Shown in pieces: positions 15,677 through 18,026 of a DNA stretch of 18,026 bases. Under the pieces are notes generated by a model. It was not told where the DNA came from. It did no database searches and saw only the letters and a program-made list of their open reading frames with translations. Each line of letters begins with the position of its first letter. Position 1 is the first letter of the stretch. Both the position numbers and the translations under genes were made by a program. The stretch is from JAGLTN01 sp023135255 (GTDB taxonomy: Bacteria; Planctomycetota; Phycisphaerae; Sedimentisphaerales; Anaerobacaceae), in the NCBI GenBank assembly GCA_030639495.1, contig DAOWCP010000047.1:1-18026 (forward strand). Direction: 5' to 3'.

Positions 15677-17182
15677 TTACTTATCTGTTTTCTTTTTAGT
15701 CGTTTTTTTTACTGTTTTCTTCTTTGTTGCCTTTTTAGCGGCCTTTTTTGGAGCTTCTTCTGAGTCGTTCTTTGCTTTGGTAGTTTTCTTAGAGGTTTTC
15801 TTAGCGACTTTTTTAGTTTTCTTTTTGGCTGTCTTTTCTGGTGCGACTTCTGTTATTTTTGCGGTTTCGAGTAGCTTATCGATGCATTTTGATTCTCTAA
15901 GCTGCATTGAGAATTGAGCCAGGGAGCCGTCTTTGAGCATGTCTTCTTTCATTTTTTCAGGTCTTTGTCCTCTACTGACAGCGATCTGCGAGATTTGGCC
16001 GTTGATCTCTTCATCAGTTACTTCTATCTTAAGTTTTTCAGCGATCTTGCTCAGGATAAAGAATGTTTTGAGTTGTTCTTTTGCCTGGTCATCGCTTGTT
16101 GCCTGTATCTTTTCGACCTCTTCTTTGAGTTGTTCAGCGGGCAAGGACTTTTGCAGCAGTGTTGTGTATTGCCTTTGTATAAGGCTTTGTGCCTGCTCAG
16201 CTACGATACTTGTCGGCAGGTCGAAGTTAGTATTTTCTACCATGTATTTGTAAACCTGTTCTGTCATTTCTGCTTTTGCATCCTGTTCGAGCTTTGCCTG
16301 GAGAGATTCTTCGATTCTTTCCTTGAGTTCGTCTTTGTTTTCTACGTTGTAGTTTTTGCAGAATGCTTCATTTATTTCAGCCGGTTTTAGCCATTTGATG
16401 TCTTTGACTTCGATCTTTATGTCGATTTTTTTGCCTCTGTATTCTTCCTTATAGAACGTAGCGGGGACGTCTATGGATGTTTCTTTGACATCGCCTGACT
16501 TTGCGCCGATGAGGAGCTTGTCGAGGTCTTCTACCGGTACAGAGCCTACGAAACCGCCTGGTCTTACGAATATTTCGGTGTTGTCAAGTTTTTCGTCTTC
16601 TTCGACGCCTTCGACTTTCAGCAGGACGTCGCCTATTACCTGGTCGTTTTCTTCTACTTTTTCACCTTTTTTACGGGGAGCCCAGACGCCTGAATATTTT
16701 CTCAGTTTGTCGATCTCGGAAGTTACCTGCTTGTCGGTAACTTCGCGGGTTGTTTTATTAATCGGGATGTTTTGAAGCTCGGGCAGTTCGAACTGCGGTC
16801 TTACTTCGATTTCAAATTCAAACTTCATTGGACCTGTTTCCGGCAGTTCGATTTTTTCGTGGTCGATGTCCGGGTCGCGGAGGATGTCTATCTCATTGTC
16901 TTTGACAGCGGCATCGCTTGCATCTGCGAGGAGTTTTAGTTTTATCTGTTGAGAGAGGTCCTTGCCGAAGCGTTTTTCGAGCAGCCTTCTTGGTGCCCGA
17001 CCTTTTCTAAAGCCTGGTACTTCGGCGTCTTTGCCGAGTGTTTTGTATTGTTCGTCTGTGGCTTCGAGGACTGTCTGTTCGGGTATTTCTACGGTGATCT
17101 TCTTTTTACACGGGCCAGCCTCTTCGATAGTAACGATGTTTTTGCTTTTTTCTTCTTTTGAGGCATTTTTTTCTTCGGCCAT
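15677..17182 (-). CDS. tig: trigger factor with histone H1-like lysine-rich tail
   Basis: Trigger factor binds the ribosome exit tunnel and folds nascent chains. In 501 residues one sees the ribosome-binding domain with its signature GFRKGRAPRRLLEKRFG (about residues 57-74), a PPIase/FKBP-like domain (about 175-265) whose usual PGFE loop is replaced by GSVPVEDLDKLL, suggesting weak or lost isomerase activity, and the alpha-helical C-terminal arms (about 265-440). A ~57-residue tail (445-501) is made of K, A, T and V in AKKTSKKTT and ATKKKTVKKTTKKK motifs, like histone H1 or AlgP tails. E. coli trigger factor (432 residues) lacks this. The ATG has AGGAG 8 nt upstream. tig next to clpP is a common arrangement. 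Confidence 0.95.
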   Translation of the reverse strand: MAEEKNASKEEKSKNIVTIEEAGPCKKKITVEIPEQTVLEATDEQYKTLGKDAEVPGFRKGRAPRRLLEKRFGKDLSQQIKLKLLADASDAAVKDNEIDILRDPDIDHEKIELPETGPMKFEFEIEVRPQFELPELQNIPINKTTREVTDKQVTSEIDKLRKYSGVWAPRKKGEKVEENDQVIGDVLLKVEGVEEDEKLDNTEIFVRPGGFVGSVPVEDLDKLLIGAKSGDVKETSIDVPATFYKEEYRGKKIDIKIEVKDIKWLKPAEINEAFCKNYNVENKDELKERIEESLQAKLEQDAKAEMTEQVYKYMVENTNFDLPTSIVAEQAQSLIQRQYTTLLQKSLPAEQLKEEVEKIQATSDDQAKEQLKTFFILSKIAEKLKIEVTDEEINGQISQIAVSRGQRPEKMKEDMLKDGSLAQFSMQLRESKCIDKLLETAKITEVAPEKTAKKKTKKVAKKTSKKTTKAKNDSEEAPKKAAKKATKKKTVKKTTKKKTDK

Positions 17183-17213
17183 TTTTTACGCTCCTAAATA
17201 TTTTATGTTAAAC

Positions 17214-17244
17214 AAAAAAGCCACTGGAAACAACTTCCAACAGC
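17214..17244 (-). terminator. intrinsic terminator between tRNA-Gly and tig
   Basis: On the minus strand GCTGTTGGAA (17244-17235), loop GTTGT, and TTCCAGTGGC (17229-17220) form a 10-bp RNA stem including three G-U pairs, followed directly by six T (17219-17214). It lies 31 bp before the tig start, so it would end transcripts from the tRNA promoter or act as an attenuator of tig. Confidence 0.7.
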
Positions 17245-17356
17245 CCAGGCCTCATTAGTTTAACGGTTCAGAAGAACCCTTAACGTATCGGAGACCAACG
17301 CCAAACTAACCAATTTAGTCGATATCTCACCGATACTATGTAAAAACCCATAGTAT
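17245..17356 (-). other. structured spacer or possible leader/small RNA
   Basis: This 112-nt stretch between tRNA-Gly and the terminator has far more inverted repeats than ordinary spacer. ATACTATG/CATAGTAT forms an 8-bp stem (17356-17349 with 17340-17333). GTATCGG plus AGA pairs with TCT plus CCGATAC (17336-17325 region with 17294-17285) and encloses the hairpin ACTAA-ATTGG-TTAGT. TTAAGGGTTC pairs with GAACCGTTAA (17283-17260), with one mismatch. The first two stems share bases and cannot both form. I recognise no known RNA family. Confidence 0.5.
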
Positions 17357-17363
17357 TCAGGAA

Positions 17364-17435
17364 AGCGGGTGATGAGATTCGAACTCACGACATTCACGTT
17401 GGCAACGTGACGCTCTACCACTGAGCTACACCCGC
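17364..17435 (-). tRNA. tRNA-Gly (anticodon GCC)
   Basis: The cloverleaf is complete on the minus strand: acceptor GCGGGTG/CACCCGC, D stem GCTC/GAGC with loop AGTGGTA, anticodon stem TCACG/CGTGA with loop TTGCCAA (anticodon GCC), five-base variable loop ATGTC, and T stem GTGAG/CTCAT with loop TTCGAAT. The discriminator base is T. No 3' CCA is encoded (TTC follows), so CCA must be added by the nucleotidyltransferase. The length is 72 nt. Confidence 0.96.
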
Positions 17436-17453
17436 AGAAAACAATATTGCCAT

Positions 17454-17481
17454 AGTATAAAACCTATTTTTTATCTTGCAA
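17454..17481 (-). promoter_or_regulatory. promoter of tRNA-Gly
   Basis: On the minus strand TTGCAA (17481-17476) and TATACT (17459-17454) are separated by 16 bp. Transcription would begin near 17447, about 12 nt before the mature tRNA 5' end. The -35 box is the centre of the palindrome TCTTGCAAGA (17474-17483). Confidence 0.65.
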
Positions 17482-18026
17482 GAGCTTTTTTTTGATTTTT
17501 TTGGAAGGCGGTTTTCAAAATTGAAGGGCATCTCTAACAATTCATTTTGGCAGTTTTTTGGGGGAGTGGAAATATTGGTGTGAAAGGTGCGAAAAAGTTT
17601 AAAAAGTGTGAAAAGTGTTTTTGGGGATTGGGCCAACTCGCTTACGCTCGGGGCTCGGAATGGGGTTGCGAATGTGTTTTTTGGTTGAAAGCAGATGGTT
17701 TTATGTGGATCCGGCAAAATCGATTTTCAAAAATTCACCTTTTTTCACCTTTTTTTCGGTTTTTTTGCTTTTTTTCCGAAAAATAACAAGAAATAACGGT
17801 TTTTGAGCAAAAATAACAGTGTGTAAATGGGGGTTTTGTGGATTTTTGGGTTAAAAACGGGGATTATTTTTGGGATTTGGTGAAATTCGGGGTGATTTTT
17901 TGGCTCGGCAGGGATTTAAAGAGTATTAAAGCAGGTTTTTGGGCGAATCGGCAGGATTTTTTCAATTTTTCCCGGATTTTACGGTTTTTTTTGGTTTTTT
18001 ACGGTTTTTTCAGAGAAATGACAAGA
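17482..18026. other. gene-free, T/G-rich spacer with phased T-tracts
   Basis: I see no gene with a ribosome-binding site or recognisable protein in these 545 bp. The plus strand is rich in T and G. T-runs of 5-8 recur at about 10-bp steps in two places: starts 17740, 17750, 17760 and 17769, and starts 17957, 17966, 17977, 17985, 17995 and 18005. A short GC-rich island (17631-17660) stands out against the AT-rich background. The right side is cut by the window edge. Confidence 0.6.

Noticed and set aside
15914..16390. 158-codon open frame on the plus strand, rich in Phe and Cys
   Set aside because: It is the complement of the charged helical part of trigger factor; K/E-rich helices give F/L-rich antisense frames.
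17415..17717. 100-codon minus-strand frame in the right spacer
   Set aside because: It runs into the tRNA-Gly gene, has no ribosome-binding site and no recognisable protein pattern.
17704..17843. Two TGTGGAT cores (17704-17710 and 17837-17843) as DnaA boxes of an origin
   Set aside because: Both match only 7 of 9 positions of the consensus, and no dnaA or dnaN gene is in view; too weak to call, though the AT-rich curved DNA keeps it open.

Overview
The window is a housekeeping stretch for cell-envelope growth, division and protein quality control, from a bacterium with an outer membrane (apolipoprotein N-acyltransferase, lipoprotein signal, complete MreBCD/PBP2 set). The gene style (coiled-coil and HEAT-repeat envelope proteins, two adjacent ClpPs, a solitary DNA methyltransferase, moderate-to-low G+C) suggests Planctomycetota, perhaps class Phycisphaerae. 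That placement is an inference from gene style, not from an alignment.

Positions 1-3664 (+ strand) hold the end of a division/cell-wall (dcw) cluster: the 3' part of rsmH, a membrane-anchored LysM protein, an FtsL-like small membrane protein, and the division transpeptidase FtsI. It meets, tail to tail with only 3 bp between stop codons, a minus-strand elongasome operon (9409 down to 3668): a coiled-coil membrane protein, a 53-aa membrane protein, mreB, mreC, mreD and mrdA (PBP2). A good sigma-70-type promoter lies at 9496-9524. Septal and lateral wall-synthesis modules therefore sit face to face.

Further along the minus strand, 13303-9594 is a tightly overlapping set: a beta-class DNA methyltransferase, apolipoprotein N-acyltransferase (lnt) and an exported HEAT-repeat protein. 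Next, from 17182 to 13461, come trigger factor, two ClpP paralogues and a lipoprotein, which is a protein folding and degradation block. A tRNA-Gly(GCC) with its own promoter lies upstream of tig. Between them is a very structured spacer that ends in an intrinsic-terminator hairpin. The last ~545 bp contain no convincing gene but have T-tracts phased at about 10 bp.

The most unusual element is a family of five ~100-bp intergenic repeats at 1467, 1567, 5785, 13314 and 15476. All are in the same orientation, each carries up to three hairpins, and stem pairing is preserved despite sequence change in the last hairpin. The copies are flanked by TA-containing direct repeats, as expected of a small non-autonomous mobile element. 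One truncated copy forms the whole mreD-mrdA junction and part of the mreD stop region.
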